Numbered from the stretch's first letter, positions 1 to 8,477 are shown. The stretch: 40,917 nucleotides of DNA from JBFMDU01 sp034431935 (GCA_034431935.1 DAOUCU010000042.1:1-40917), one strand, 5' to 3'. Numbers and translations are program-made. Notes: generated by a model not told the origin, from the letters alone.

Positions 1-9
1 GCGAAACAT
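1..9 (-). CDS. Start of an unidentified leftward gene, cut by the window edge
   Basis: Only the first three codons (Met-Phe-Arg) are inside the window. The call rests on an ATG on the minus strand at 9-7, preceded by a strong AAGGAGGAG Shine-Dalgarno with normal spacing. A 6-bp hairpin (24-29 pairing with 35-40) lies in its leader. The product cannot be inferred. It is divergent from the 3-hydroxybutyryl-CoA dehydrogenase gene. Confidence 0.5.
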
Positions 10-211
10 CGTCTCCTCCTTGTGCAACCGCCTAGGTTGCCCGATTTCAAGATTACCACCCGCCCGAACCGGCGTCAAAAGTATCGGACGCGCCTGTATG
101 ATACCGGAGTTGAAGAAGTATCTGGCGCAGCCGACAAAGCACCCCGCCCCGCCAGATTCTTCAGGCGGTCCCAACCACCAGTGTGGAGAGGTTTGCCGGC
201 GTCGCTTTCCA

Positions 212-241
212 TTGACAATCCGAACGTGATGGTGGTATAAA
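212..241 (+). promoter_or_regulatory. Sigma70-type promoter of the 3-hydroxybutyryl-CoA dehydrogenase gene
   Basis: A perfect TTGACA (212-217) is followed after 18 bp by TATAAA (236-241). Transcription would start near 248, giving a leader of about 85 nt. The rest of the divergent spacer (10-211) shows no convincing gene; its two short ORFs of about 70 codons have no SD site and no recognisable protein features. Confidence 0.65.
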
Positions 242-332
242 TGACGGGTTTTGCAGCGGGATAGGACGTGTTGCTAGCCTACTCAGGTTGCAGCAGTTAC
301 TCACAATCAGGAAAGGAGAGTTTGATAATACC

Positions 333-1190
333 ATGGAAATCAAGAAGGTTGGTGTTGTTGGCTGTGGCATCATGGGCGGTGGTATCGCGCAGGTTGCTGC
401 GCAGGCCGGATTTGAGGTAGTGGCCTCGGAAATCAATGAGACTTTGCTGAAGAAAGGGCTCGGCGGCATCGAAAGCAACCTCAAACGCAATGTTGAAAAG
501 GGCAGAATGAAACCCGAGGAAATGGCCGCCATCATGGGGCGCATTAAGGGCACCCTTACTACCAAAGACTTCGGTGATTGCGACCTCGTCATCGAGGCCG
601 CGGTCGAGAACATGGAACTCAAGAAAAAGATTTTTGCCGACCTCGACCAGGTCACACCAAAACATACCATCCTGGCCAGCAATACCTCCAGCATGTCAAT
701 AATTGATATGGCCATGGCCACCAAGCGGCCCGACAAGGTGCTCGGCATCCACTTTTTCAACCCCGTCCCCGTTATGAGACTCATCGAAATCGTTCGGACT
801 ATCGCCACCAGCGACGAGACAATCGCCGCCGGTCAGGCATTCGCCAAGGCTCTGGGCAAGACCACCGTCCTGGCCAAGGACACAGCCGGCTTCATCGTGA
901 ACCGCATTCTCTCCTCATTGATGGCCACGGCAGTAAGAATGTACGAGAATGGAGTTGCCAGTAAAGAAGACATCGACACCGCCGTCCAGCTTGGTCTCAA
1001 CCACCCGATGGGCCCGCTTGCCCTAGCCGACCTTGTCGGCATCGACACCTGCGTCGCTATCATCGACACCCTCTACAACGAGTTCAAGGATCCGCAGTAC
1101 ATAGTACCTCCCGGCATGCGCGACATGGTGACTGCCGGCTACCTCGGCCGCAAGACGGGCAAGGGCTTCTACGATTACAGCAAACAGTAA
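333..1190 (+). CDS. hbd: 3-hydroxybutyryl-CoA dehydrogenase (3-hydroxyacyl-CoA dehydrogenase family)
   Basis: NAD(P)-dependent cytoplasmic enzyme interconverting 3-hydroxyacyl-CoA and 3-oxoacyl-CoA, probably of C4 chain length, in butyrate metabolism or beta-oxidation. The 285 residues match the family's usual 280-290. The N-terminal Rossmann fold has the dinucleotide loop GCGIMGGG (about residues 10-17). The catalytic His lies in HFFNPVP at about residue 140, after the SNTSS segment near 116-120. The C-terminal domain ends in the typical GRKTGKGFYDY. The ATG at 333 was chosen because the protein then begins directly before the Rossmann strand. An AAGGAGAG site lies upstream at 312-319, slightly far. 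An upstream in-frame start at 288 would add 15 unrelated residues. It is monocistronic, with its own promoter and terminator. Direction and substrate are inferred. Confidence 0.9.
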   Translation: MEIKKVGVVGCGIMGGGIAQVAAQAGFEVVASEINETLLKKGLGGIESNLKRNVEKGRMKPEEMAAIMGRIKGTLTTKDFGDCDLVIEAAVENMELKKKIFADLDQVTPKHTILASNTSSMSIIDMAMATKRPDKVLGIHFFNPVPVMRLIEIVRTIATSDETIAAGQAFAKALGKTTVLAKDTAGFIVNRILSSLMATAVRMYENGVASKEDIDTAVQLGLNHPMGPLALADLVGIDTCVAIIDTLYNEFKDPQYIVPPGMRDMVTAGYLGRKTGKGFYDYSKQ

Positions 1191-1208
1191 TAATCTGCCG
1201 GATGTCAG

Positions 1209-1238
1209 AGAGGCGGCGCTCGTGCGAGCGCCGCCTCT
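1209..1238. terminator. Bidirectional hairpin terminator between two convergent genes
   Basis: A perfect 14-bp GC-rich stem (1209-1222 with 1225-1238) around a minimal TG apex lies 18 bp after the dehydrogenase stop codon and 62 bp from the convergent phosphorylase stop. It can serve both transcripts. There is no proper T-tract (only TTCGCTT follows), so the strength of termination is uncertain. Confidence 0.65.
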
Positions 1239-1300
1239 TCGCTTACATGAGTTTCCCCACAAATGAGTAAACAGGCGGGATGGCAAAATGCTATTTCGGG

Positions 1301-3031
1301 CTACCCCGGCGACACTCCCGGTCGTACCGGCCCGCCATAAGCGTTGCGGTAGTACTGGTAGAGCATCCGTTCGGCATTGTAATAAGAGGCGTTGATGGCG
1401 ATAGCCGCACGCATCACTTTGGCATAGCTCTTCGGGTCGTTATAGAACATCGGGAGTATAGTATACTCAAGCTTATCGTACATCGACCTGGCTTCAACCA
1501 CCGGGTCGCTTTCCGATTCGGCGCTGTCACCAATCGCCCACCCCGTAACCCCATCAAAGCACCCCTCAATCCACCAGCCGTCAAGGACACTCAGGCTGGG
1601 TATCCCGTTCAACGCCGCTTTCATCCCGCTGGTTCCCGAAGCCTCTTCCGGCTTCTTCGGAGTGTTAAGCCAGAGGTCCACCCCGGAGCACAGGTATTTC
1701 GCCAGGGCCATATCGTATTCCTCAAGGTAGACAACCTTCACCAGCGGGGCCAGCTCCGCCGCCGCCTCGAAGACGCGCCGTATCAGTGCTTTCCCCCCCT
1801 CGTCACGCGGATGAGCCTTGCCTCCGTAGATAACCTGGAGCGGACCGTGGCGGCGTACCATCCGCTTCAAACGCTCGATGTTAGAAAACAACAGGTCGGC
1901 CCTCTTATAAGGCGTAGCCCTGCGGGCAAAACCGATAGTCATAGCCGAGGGACTCAACCTCACTCCGGCACGTCTTTGAACCTCATCCAGAAACGCTGTT
2001 TTAGCCTGGACATGGGCCGCCTGGATTTCCTCAGGTGGGATGCTGATGGCATACCGTAAGTACAGATTATCACGCCGCCATTCCGGGATGCGGCTGTCGT
2101 ACAGCTTCTGAAACGGTTCCGACGCCCAGGTACTGGCATGAACGCCGTTGGTAATAGAGTTCACCGGGTAGTTAGGGAACATGGTACGTGAGACTTCTTC
2201 GTGGCGCATCGACACGCCGTTGATATAGCGCGAGAAGACCAGCGCCAGGTTGGTCATGTTAAGCTCGCCGTCAAGACAGGTTTTAGCATCGCACAGCGCG
2301 TTGGCACGCTCCTCTCCCAATACCCTACGCACCATCTCGAGCGGGTACCTGTCCTGCCCGGCAGGTACCGGAGTATGCGTGGTAAAAACACATCGCTGAC
2401 GCACCTCCTCCCTGTCAGCGTCACCCGCCTTGGCCAGACCTTTTCCCCAGGTCTGCTCTTCCAGTAAAGCCAGCGCCAGCAAAGCCGAATGCCCTTCATT
2501 CATGTGATAAGCTCTGACCCTGTAGCCAAGTGCCTTGAGCATAGCAACACCACCCATGCCAAGAACAACCTCCTGACAGAGACGGTAATGGCTGTCACCA
2601 CCATACAACTCGCCGGTAAGCGAGCGGTCCCACTGGCTGTTAGCCGGCAAATCAGTATCCAAGAAATAAACGGGCACCTGATATTCGGATCTTCCCTTTA
2701 TCAGGTACCGCCAGGCCCGAATACGGACCTCGCGGTCTTCAATCTTCACTGCGGCGTATGGCCCCATGGGCTCGAGAAATTGCTCAGGCGACCACTCAAC
2801 CGGACTCTCGGTCTGATTACCATGCTCATCAAGATGCTGACGGAAATAGCCACGCCGATGAAGCAGGCTTACACCGACAAGCCGAATGCCGATATCAGCC
2901 GCCGCACGCAGTGTATCGCCGGCCAGGACTCCAAGGCCGCCGCTGTAAGTCGGCATGGCCGGATCGAGGCCAACCTCCATGGAAAAATAAGCTACAACGG
3001 ACTGTTCTTGCGAGACTGCGGAGGTAACCAT
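1301..3031 (-). CDS. glgP: Alpha-glucan phosphorylase, short GT35 type
   Basis: Phosphorolysis of alpha-1,4-glucan to glucose-1-phosphate, for glycogen or maltodextrin use in the cytoplasm. The 576 residues fit the short bacterial/archaeal alpha-glucan phosphorylases rather than the roughly 800-residue glycogen phosphorylases. Visible landmarks are the N-terminal YFSMEVGL and YSGGLGVLAGD, HMNEGHSA near 176-183, TNGVH near 294, and the PLP-lysine segment EASGTSGMK with Lys at about 471. It is the last gene of a leftward run, 73 bp after the flavodoxin. It appears to have its own minus-strand -10 box only 11 bases before the ATG and no Shine-Dalgarno, so initiation may be nearly leaderless. Confidence 0.93.
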   Translation of the reverse strand: MVTSAVSQEQSVVAYFSMEVGLDPAMPTYSGGLGVLAGDTLRAAADIGIRLVGVSLLHRRGYFRQHLDEHGNQTESPVEWSPEQFLEPMGPYAAVKIEDREVRIRAWRYLIKGRSEYQVPVYFLDTDLPANSQWDRSLTGELYGGDSHYRLCQEVVLGMGGVAMLKALGYRVRAYHMNEGHSALLALALLEEQTWGKGLAKAGDADREEVRQRCVFTTHTPVPAGQDRYPLEMVRRVLGEERANALCDAKTCLDGELNMTNLALVFSRYINGVSMRHEEVSRTMFPNYPVNSITNGVHASTWASEPFQKLYDSRIPEWRRDNLYLRYAISIPPEEIQAAHVQAKTAFLDEVQRRAGVRLSPSAMTIGFARRATPYKRADLLFSNIERLKRMVRRHGPLQVIYGGKAHPRDEGGKALIRRVFEAAAELAPLVKVVYLEEYDMALAKYLCSGVDLWLNTPKKPEEASGTSGMKAALNGIPSLSVLDGWWIEGCFDGVTGWAIGDSAESESDPVVEARSMYDKLEYTILPMFYNDPKSYAKVMRAAIAINASYYNAERMLYQYYRNAYGGPVRPGVSPG

Positions 3032-3042
3032 TGGCGGCTCAC

Positions 3043-3048
3043 ATTATA
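3043..3048 (-). promoter_or_regulatory. Minus-strand -10 box just upstream of the phosphorylase
   Basis: A perfect TATAAT on the minus strand ends 11 nt before the ATG at 3031. No good -35 is visible at 17-18 bp. If used, the mRNA would begin about 5 nt before the start codon. A sequence coincidence is possible. Confidence 0.35.
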
Positions 3049-3104
3049 TAACAGCGGCCCGCCTTAGCTAGGGCGAGCCGCATGAACTTCAAGCCAGAAC
3101 TCAC

Positions 3105-3548
3105 CTACTGACTCAATGCCTGAGCCAGGGCAACGCCCATGCTCTTACATGCTGCAAGCTGGTCCGGGCCCGGTTTGCCAGCTACCGACACGCCGGGCAC
3201 AATTTTCTTCACCTTAAAATGGTCAACCACCCATTCCACGCTCTCTCTCGACTTTATACCGTCGACGCCGCCCGAACTGAAAGCACCCCACACCTTACCG
3301 TAGAGCTCCTTGCGCCTCAACCAGCCCTTATCGAACAGAAGCTTGATGTATCCGTTCATGTACGAGAAGTGGTCCGGCGTGCCTACGGCAATAGCATCTG
3401 CGCCGACAAGGTCATCAACTGTCGCATCCTGCGCCTCTTTCACCACCACTCCCGGCCCGACTACCGATTCAGCCCCATCGGCCACAGCCTCGGCCATTGC
3501 CCTGGTATTACCAGTTCCGGAATAGTAGACAACCAGAATCTTAGCCAC
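3105..3548 (-). CDS. Flavodoxin-like FMN-binding protein
   Basis: A 147-residue single-domain flavodoxin fold. The N-terminal strand ILVVYYS is followed by the FMN-phosphate loop SGTGNT (about 10-15). Further on are the flavin-contacting GTPDHFSYMNG (about 56-66) and GAFSSGG near 88-94. Such proteins act as low-potential electron carriers or as small NAD(P)H:quinone-type reductases; I cannot choose between these. The start is GTG with a strong GAGGAGG site. It lies 86 bp after dctM and 73 bp before the phosphorylase on the same strand, so it could be cotranscribed with the transporter genes, although the gaps also leave room for its own promoter. Confidence 0.85.
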   Translation of the reverse strand: MAKILVVYYSGTGNTRAMAEAVADGAESVVGPGVVVKEAQDATVDDLVGADAIAVGTPDHFSYMNGYIKLLFDKGWLRRKELYGKVWGAFSSGGVDGIKSRESVEWVVDHFKVKKIVPGVSVAGKPGPDQLAACKSMGVALAQALSQ

Positions 3549-3634
3549 AGTAATACCTCCTCTTCATGAAGTTCTAATATTATTTTTAGTTATGGGCAGA
3601 AGCCATCCATAATTTTACCCGACCCGACACAGTA

Positions 3635-4951
3635 TCATTTCCCCATCATGGTCTGCGGCAGCCACAGCACAATCTGCGGGAAAACCATCAACAGGACCAG
3701 GCCGATAATCTCAAGCATCACAAACGGTGTTATCGACTTATAAATATCTCGAATGGTAATCCCCGGAGGAGTAACGCCCTTGAGATAGAAAAGATTAAAG
3801 CCGAAGGGCGGCGTGATGTAGCCAACCTCCATGTTGACAGTAAAAAGTATACCAAACCACAGGAGGCTGAAATCAAGCTCTTCGATTATCGGGACGAATA
3901 CCGGCAGGGTAATCATCATGATACCCATCGGGTCGATGAAACAGCCCAGAATGAGCAGGATTAACTGCATCATCACCATTATGACCCACCGGTTCACTCC
4001 CAGACCGGCGATGATGTCTGACAGAAAAGCCGGCACCCCGACCTGTGTGTAGACATGAGCAAAGCTTTTAGCGCCCAGAACAATCCAGCCGCACATCACC
4101 GTCACAAAGAGTGCGTCCCTGGATGACTCCCGCAACACAGACCACGAAAACCTCCGATTAACGAGCGAAACGATAATTGCACCAAAGGCTCCAATCCCCG
4201 CTGCTTCGGTCGGCGTAGCTACACCCAGGTAAATAATCCCCAGCACCAGCAGAATAAGTATTATCGGCGCCACCACCGCCTTCAGCAGTACCAGCTTCTG
4301 CCGCATGGTGAAACGCTCTTCCCTGGGAACTGCGGGGCCGAGACCAGGCTGGAGCGCTGTCCTGATGCCGATATAGACAACAAAAATACCCGCCAGCATG
4401 ATGCCAGGGAAAACCCCTCCGATAAATAATCTGGCAACTGATTCCCCGGTCAAACTGGCAAAGATGACCATGGTTACGCTCGGCGGTATCAGGATACCCA
4501 GCGAACCAGCCGCGGCAACTGCACCCAGAGCAATCCTCTTATCATAACCCCGATTGAGCATCGAGGGCAAAGCTATCTTTCCCATAGTTACCGTACCAGC
4601 GGCGCTGACACCGGACATCGCGGCAAAGATAGCGCAGATAACTACCGTACCCATGGCCAGACCACCACGCAGCGGCCCCATCCATCGGTACATCATTTCA
4701 TAAAGGTCATCCGCAATCCCGGACTCCTTGAGGAAGTTGGCCATAATAACGAATAGAGGAATCGCCAGCAGAATGTAGTTGTTCCAATCAGAAAACGCCG
4801 TGGCAAAAATAAGATAGAGAGACGAGGGGCCCAGCTGCCAGAGCATGAGAACCAGCCCGGCGAAGCCGAGACTGAAAGCCACCGGCAAACCGGTAAGCAA
4901 AAGAACAACCAGAATCGAGAACAGAACGATCGTGAGAAGACCGACACTCAC
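3635..4951 (-). CDS. dctM: TRAP transporter large permease subunit DctM
   Basis: Large membrane subunit of a tripartite ATP-independent periplasmic (TRAP) transporter, importing an organic acid with sodium or proton coupling. At 438 residues it is hydrophobic throughout, with about 12 membrane segments as usual for DctM. Family-like stretches include GIADDLYEMMYRWMGPLRGG near 75-95 and GVATPTEAAGIGA near 245. The GTG start overlaps the dctQ stop by 4 bases (GTGA), which implies translational coupling. Together with dctQ and dctP it forms a complete transporter. The substrate is unknown; see the upstream UbiD-type decarboxylase for a hint. Confidence 0.95.
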   Translation of the reverse strand: MSVGLLTIVLFSILVVLLLTGLPVAFSLGFAGLVLMLWQLGPSSLYLIFATAFSDWNNYILLAIPLFVIMANFLKESGIADDLYEMMYRWMGPLRGGLAMGTVVICAIFAAMSGVSAAGTVTMGKIALPSMLNRGYDKRIALGAVAAAGSLGILIPPSVTMVIFASLTGESVARLFIGGVFPGIMLAGIFVVYIGIRTALQPGLGPAVPREERFTMRQKLVLLKAVVAPIILILLVLGIIYLGVATPTEAAGIGAFGAIIVSLVNRRFSWSVLRESSRDALFVTVMCGWIVLGAKSFAHVYTQVGVPAFLSDIIAGLGVNRWVIMVMMQLILLILGCFIDPMGIMMITLPVFVPIIEELDFSLLWFGILFTVNMEVGYITPPFGFNLFYLKGVTPPGITIRDIYKSITPFVMLEIIGLVLLMVFPQIVLWLPQTMMGK

Positions 4952-5481
4952 CGGTGGACCTCCCCCCCGTTAGCCCCATCATTACTGACCACCGCTACAA
5001 CCAGCGCTCTGAGCCACATTGCCACTCCCTGCAGGAACATCAACAGCACGCCGACTGAAACCGCAATATATATCGGCTGAAGCGGCGGTGCCCAGTATGT
5101 GGCACTCCTCTCCCAGTATTTGAATGAATCTATCGTGGTCTCAACCGAGAGGTACAGCAAAACACCGACAAATACCAGAAGCAGGGGCAATGTAATCAGG
5201 TCAAGAATGGCGCGGGTGCGCCTGCTTACACGCCCGTAAACTATATCAACATTCACATGCCGGCCGTAGAGCAGAGTAAACCCGCCACCAAGGGCGATGC
5301 TGGCGCAGAAGATGAACTGGGCCGTCTCATATGCCCAGATAGTTGGCGCGTTGAAGAAATAGCGCGCCACCACTTCGTAGGCGATAATGAGAACCATCAC
5401 CGGTACCAGATAAAGTACCGCACTACCCACGCGCTCGTTTACAAGATCTATGGACGAAACGAGGCGCCTGACCTTGTTCAT
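4948..5481 (-). CDS. dctQ: TRAP transporter small permease subunit DctQ
   Basis: Small membrane subunit that pairs with DctM. The 177 residues contain four predicted membrane segments, starting around AVLYLVPVMVLIIAYE, and the family-typical YGRHVNVDIVY in the cytoplasmic loop. ATG 5481 was chosen because GGGAG lies 8 nt upstream; a TTG 15 bases earlier is in frame but has no SD site. The upstream gap to dctP contains a perfect inverted repeat that probably limits expression of the two permease genes relative to the binding protein. Confidence 0.92.
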   Translation of the reverse strand: MNKVRRLVSSIDLVNERVGSAVLYLVPVMVLIIAYEVVARYFFNAPTIWAYETAQFIFCASIALGGGFTLLYGRHVNVDIVYGRVSRRTRAILDLITLPLLLVFVGVLLYLSVETTIDSFKYWERSATYWAPPLQPIYIAVSVGVLLMFLQGVAMWLRALVVAVVSNDGANGGEVHR

Positions 5482-5536
5482 TCGCCGGACTCCCAATGGC
5501 CATCAGTTGGCATGGCAGGTCAGTCTGCAGGATATA

Positions 5537-5574
5537 GGTACCCGCCGCCGTCCGTGCGGACGGCGGCGGGTACC
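5537..5574 (-). terminator. Perfect 18-bp stem-loop between dctP and dctQ
   Basis: Positions 5537-5554 are the exact reverse complement of 5557-5574, with a TG apex. The stem is almost pure G/C with a KpnI-like GGTACC at each base. It lies 14 bases after the dctP stop and has no T-tract. Such stems in binding-protein operons usually protect the upstream mRNA or partly terminate, so that binding protein exceeds permease. That role is inferred here. Confidence 0.6.
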
Positions 5575-5588
5575 GCGACCAACCACAA

Positions 5589-6629
5589 CTACTTCTTGGA
5601 CGCTATGTATTCGTTGATAAGGTCAGCCAGCTGCTTCGCCCGGGGCGTCGCCTCAGCCAGCTTTGCAAGGATGGGAGCCGCGGCCTGACGTGCCCTGGTC
5701 TGCTCCGCCGCCGGCAGAGTAAACACAGTCACGCCCTGTTTGCCCATGGCATCATCAAGAATGGTCTTGGTCTGCTTCTTAACCTCGGCGATGTAGTTAC
5801 TGGCCGCATCCTCAGCCGCTTTGTTCACAATATCCTTCAAATTATTGGGCAGGGCATCAAAAGACTTCTGGCTCACGAACATGTTGCCCGACGTCTGGCC
5901 AAAGGGTCCCAGCACTACCTGCTTCGCCGCATCCCAGAGCTTCATGGTGCCGATGGTGTAGGTCGGGAAGAACACACCATCGATGGTGCCGGTCTGAAGC
6001 GCCATGAAGACCTCCGCCGGAGCCAGGGTAACCGGCGCACCGCCCAGTTGCTTGACCATTTCGACGTTAGCACCACTGGCCCGTATCTTTTTACCTTTAA
6101 CGTCGTCTATGCTCTTGATCGCCGTTTTCATAATCAACGAGGTGTCAGAGGGGCCTGGCGACTTCAGAAGATAAATACCTTTCTCCTTGTAAGCCTCAGC
6201 CAGCACCTTATAAGCCTGGCCACCCTTGTAATTCATGTACCAGTCAAAGAAATCGTCCGCACTTGAGAACGTGCCGGGAACACCCTGCTCGATGTCGCCC
6301 TCCGGCACCTGCTTGACACTGTAACCACCGACGCCCATGCTCATGTCGACAACACCCTTCTGCACGGCGGTAAATGCCTCATAGGCATCAACAACAGCGC
6401 CCGGGGCCAGAAGCTCGATGGTCAACATGTTATTGCTCCGCTGTGCTACCATGTCGGCAAACGGCTTGAACTGGTAAAGATACTGGTAACTGGTTATGGA
6501 AAGGTTGTTCTGGGCCCGCCACTTGATCGGCCCGGCTGGGGCTGGCGACCCGGCGCACGATACCCCACCAAGCACCACACCCACCGCCAAAAGGATGCAC
6601 AATGTCAGCGCAACAAACTTGAACCTCAT
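5589..6629 (-). CDS. dctP: TRAP transporter substrate-binding protein DctP
   Basis: Extracytoplasmic solute receptor of the TRAP system. The 346 residues start with a signal sequence ending in GGVSC (Cys about 25), a weak lipobox that could anchor it as a lipoprotein. The mature protein has the DctP pattern: AYEAFTAVQKGVVDMSMG (about 82-99), the carboxylate-binding Arg in KGKKIRASG (Arg about 183), and LQTGTIDGVF near 212-221. ATG 6629 has a perfect AAGGAGGT site; an upstream in-frame ATG at 6704 would put 25 non-signal residues in front and is rejected. It lies 91 bp after the UbiD-family gene. The conserved Arg suggests a carboxylated ligand. Confidence 0.94.
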   Translation of the reverse strand: MRFKFVALTLCILLAVGVVLGGVSCAGSPAPAGPIKWRAQNNLSITSYQYLYQFKPFADMVAQRSNNMLTIELLAPGAVVDAYEAFTAVQKGVVDMSMGVGGYSVKQVPEGDIEQGVPGTFSSADDFFDWYMNYKGGQAYKVLAEAYKEKGIYLLKSPGPSDTSLIMKTAIKSIDDVKGKKIRASGANVEMVKQLGGAPVTLAPAEVFMALQTGTIDGVFFPTYTIGTMKLWDAAKQVVLGPFGQTSGNMFVSQKSFDALPNNLKDIVNKAAEDAASNYIAEVKKQTKTILDDAMGKQGVTVFTLPAAEQTRARQAAAPILAKLAEATPRAKQLADLINEYIASKK

Positions 6630-6720
6630 GAACTTACCTCCTTTATCAATACTATCTGTACCTATCAGACTGAGCGCTGAACTGCCTGAGCAGTGAACCA
6701 CCATTTAGGTAGGAAACACC

Positions 6721-8217
6721 CTACCCGCCAATTTCGGCCAGCCATCTTGCCCATTCGCTCTGCTGAGCACGAATTCTGGCGATATCCTCTCGGGAGAAGT
6801 GCCGGCTCAGGTCAACTGAGTCGCTCGGATAATGCGCCCTGACCAGCGACTGCCGCGCTTCGAACGGCGACGTCGCGTCAAAGGCGATACCTTCAGCTCC
6901 TTCGCCCTCACCGCGGACCATGTAGCCGGTGGAAGCTGATCCGACCGGAGCGTGGATAATGCCGCTCCGGGTATTCATGCGGGTGACAACCGCCCACCAG
7001 ACCTCATCAGCGTTGTAGATGTTGACATCGTCGTCGACGGCCACGACTAGGCGGGCCATAGAAACATTCAGGACGGCCGCCAGCAGGTTCTTCAGCAGGA
7101 CGTCATCGCCAGCGCTCCGCTTCTTCACCTTGTACACTACACCTGTGTTGACCTTGTTACCGTAGGGAATATTGCAGTCTACCACCAGACCGGCGGCAAA
7201 GCGCTGGGCAAACTCGTAGAAGCATGCTTCCCTCAGCACCTTACTCATGTTGTCAGCTTCAAATGAGGCGGCCAGTGGCGTATAGAAAATAGGCCGATCC
7301 TCGCGATGGGTCACCGCCGTAACCTGAAAGCGCGGCGTTACAATAGCCCTCGAGAGATAGCCGCTCCATTCAGGAAAGAACGGTGCCGTCCGCGGCTTGC
7401 CCAGCTTTTCCGCCTCCTCCGATTCCCAGACCTTGTCCGGCACGATATAGCCTTCAAGAACCCATTCACTGTCAGCTATAGCGTAAGCATCAACCGTCCT
7501 GGCCTTACATAGTCCCACCGGAAAACCCTGTAAGGCGCCGGCAATACCCACCTCATCCGAACCGTCAGGCACAATCATATGGAGCGCCCATACGCCAGCA
7601 ACCAGCATGACTGCCGGTGAAGCGCCGATGTTTACCGTGACCGGTATTCTATCGCCCTTCCTTGCCCGCATCACCCGTATCAGGTGGCTGACCGGGTTTA
7701 TCATGATCGAAGCGTAGTCCTTACCCCGGAAATGCATGCGCCGAAAGGTAATGTCACTCGTTTTACCAAGCTCCGGATCGGCGAAGAGAACGACACCGCC
7801 GCCAAGAATTCTCCCCGCATCATCCCTGGTATGTTTTATGATGGGCAATGTGGCCGGAACATCAATATTCTGAGTCACCACGACCTGCTGGCTGGGCGCG
7901 TAGTCCGCGATTACTGGCGGCAAAGGCGACTTAATGGCGTCAAGACACTTGAACTTGAGCTTCCGATGATCGGAAACACCGAACATAGCGGCGACCATCT
8001 CCATCCGGGCCAGCACATTCCCCGCCGCCCGAGCACGCGGGAAGCCCTTGAGGTTCTCGAATAAGAATGCCGGCCCGTTGTCCAGCGCTTTTTCGATACC
8101 TGCGATTTCCAGATTAGGGTCAACCTCGCTATCAACCACTACCAGATGGTCGCGCGCAGCGAGGAACTTGAGAGTTTCGCGAAGGTCGCCGGGCGATTTG
8201 AATGCTTGACCAGCCAA
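6721..8217 (-). CDS. UbiD-family (prenylated-FMN) decarboxylase
   Basis: A 498-residue member of the UbiD family, which uses prenylated FMN for reversible (de)carboxylation of aromatic or alpha,beta-unsaturated acids. Landmarks are the N-terminal LRETLKFL with FENLKGFP, the central FRRMHF near 158-163, NIGASPAVM near 197-204, and an acidic segment EWVLEG (about 251-256) resembling the conserved active-site glutamates. The length is normal. The TTG start is supported by GGAGGTAAC upstream. It is first in the leftward run with the TRAP genes, which suggests that the imported acid may be its substrate. No UbiX-type prenyltransferase is in the window. Substrate and direction cannot be read from sequence, and 'UbiD' proper (ubiquinone synthesis) is unlikely here. 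Confidence 0.92.
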   Translation of the reverse strand: MAGQAFKSPGDLRETLKFLAARDHLVVVDSEVDPNLEIAGIEKALDNGPAFLFENLKGFPRARAAGNVLARMEMVAAMFGVSDHRKLKFKCLDAIKSPLPPVIADYAPSQQVVVTQNIDVPATLPIIKHTRDDAGRILGGGVVLFADPELGKTSDITFRRMHFRGKDYASIMINPVSHLIRVMRARKGDRIPVTVNIGASPAVMLVAGVWALHMIVPDGSDEVGIAGALQGFPVGLCKARTVDAYAIADSEWVLEGYIVPDKVWESEEAEKLGKPRTAPFFPEWSGYLSRAIVTPRFQVTAVTHREDRPIFYTPLAASFEADNMSKVLREACFYEFAQRFAAGLVVDCNIPYGNKVNTGVVYKVKKRSAGDDVLLKNLLAAVLNVSMARLVVAVDDDVNIYNADEVWWAVVTRMNTRSGIIHAPVGSASTGYMVRGEGEGAEGIAFDATSPFEARQSLVRAHYPSDSVDLSRHFSREDIARIRAQQSEWARWLAEIGG

Positions 8218-8339
8218 GATGTTACCTCCGTGCTTTATATACGAGCCGCGCCCAAACCGGCTTCAGCTTGCAAGAAACCCGATGAGGTCAGCGCTATCTG
8301 AAAGAAAGCCCCCCGCAGGACACCACAGGTGACTTCAAA

Positions 8340-8367
8340 ACTATCAGTTTGTCACCCGCCTTGTCAA
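8340..8367 (-). promoter_or_regulatory. Probable promoter of the UbiD-TRAP run
   Basis: On the minus strand TTGACA (8367-8362) is followed after 16 bp by GATAGT (8345-8340). This gives a leader of about 115 nt to the TTG start at 8217. A second TTGACA just upstream on the same strand has no matching -10. Confidence 0.4.
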
Positions 8368-8427
8368 GATACGTGTCAAAGGCCCCGGTACACTTATTCC
8401 TCCAGATTAGCCATTGCTTGAGGCGGG

Positions 8428-8457
8428 TTGACAGCATCGCCTCTTTTATGGTTTATT
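8428..8457 (+). promoter_or_regulatory. Promoter of the TPP-riboswitch transcript
   Basis: TTGACA (8428-8433), an 18-bp spacer, then an extended -10 (TG at 8449-8450 and TTTATT at 8452-8457). The predicted start near 8464 is about 15 nt before the aptamer. Confidence 0.5.
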
Positions 8458-8477
8458 ACGTTGCAACTGAATACTCG

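Noticed and set aside
1280..2059. A 259-codon open frame antisense to the phosphorylase gene
   Set aside because: No recognisable domain or SD site, and the opposite strand holds a clear GT35 enzyme. It is a frame shadow of GC-rich codons.
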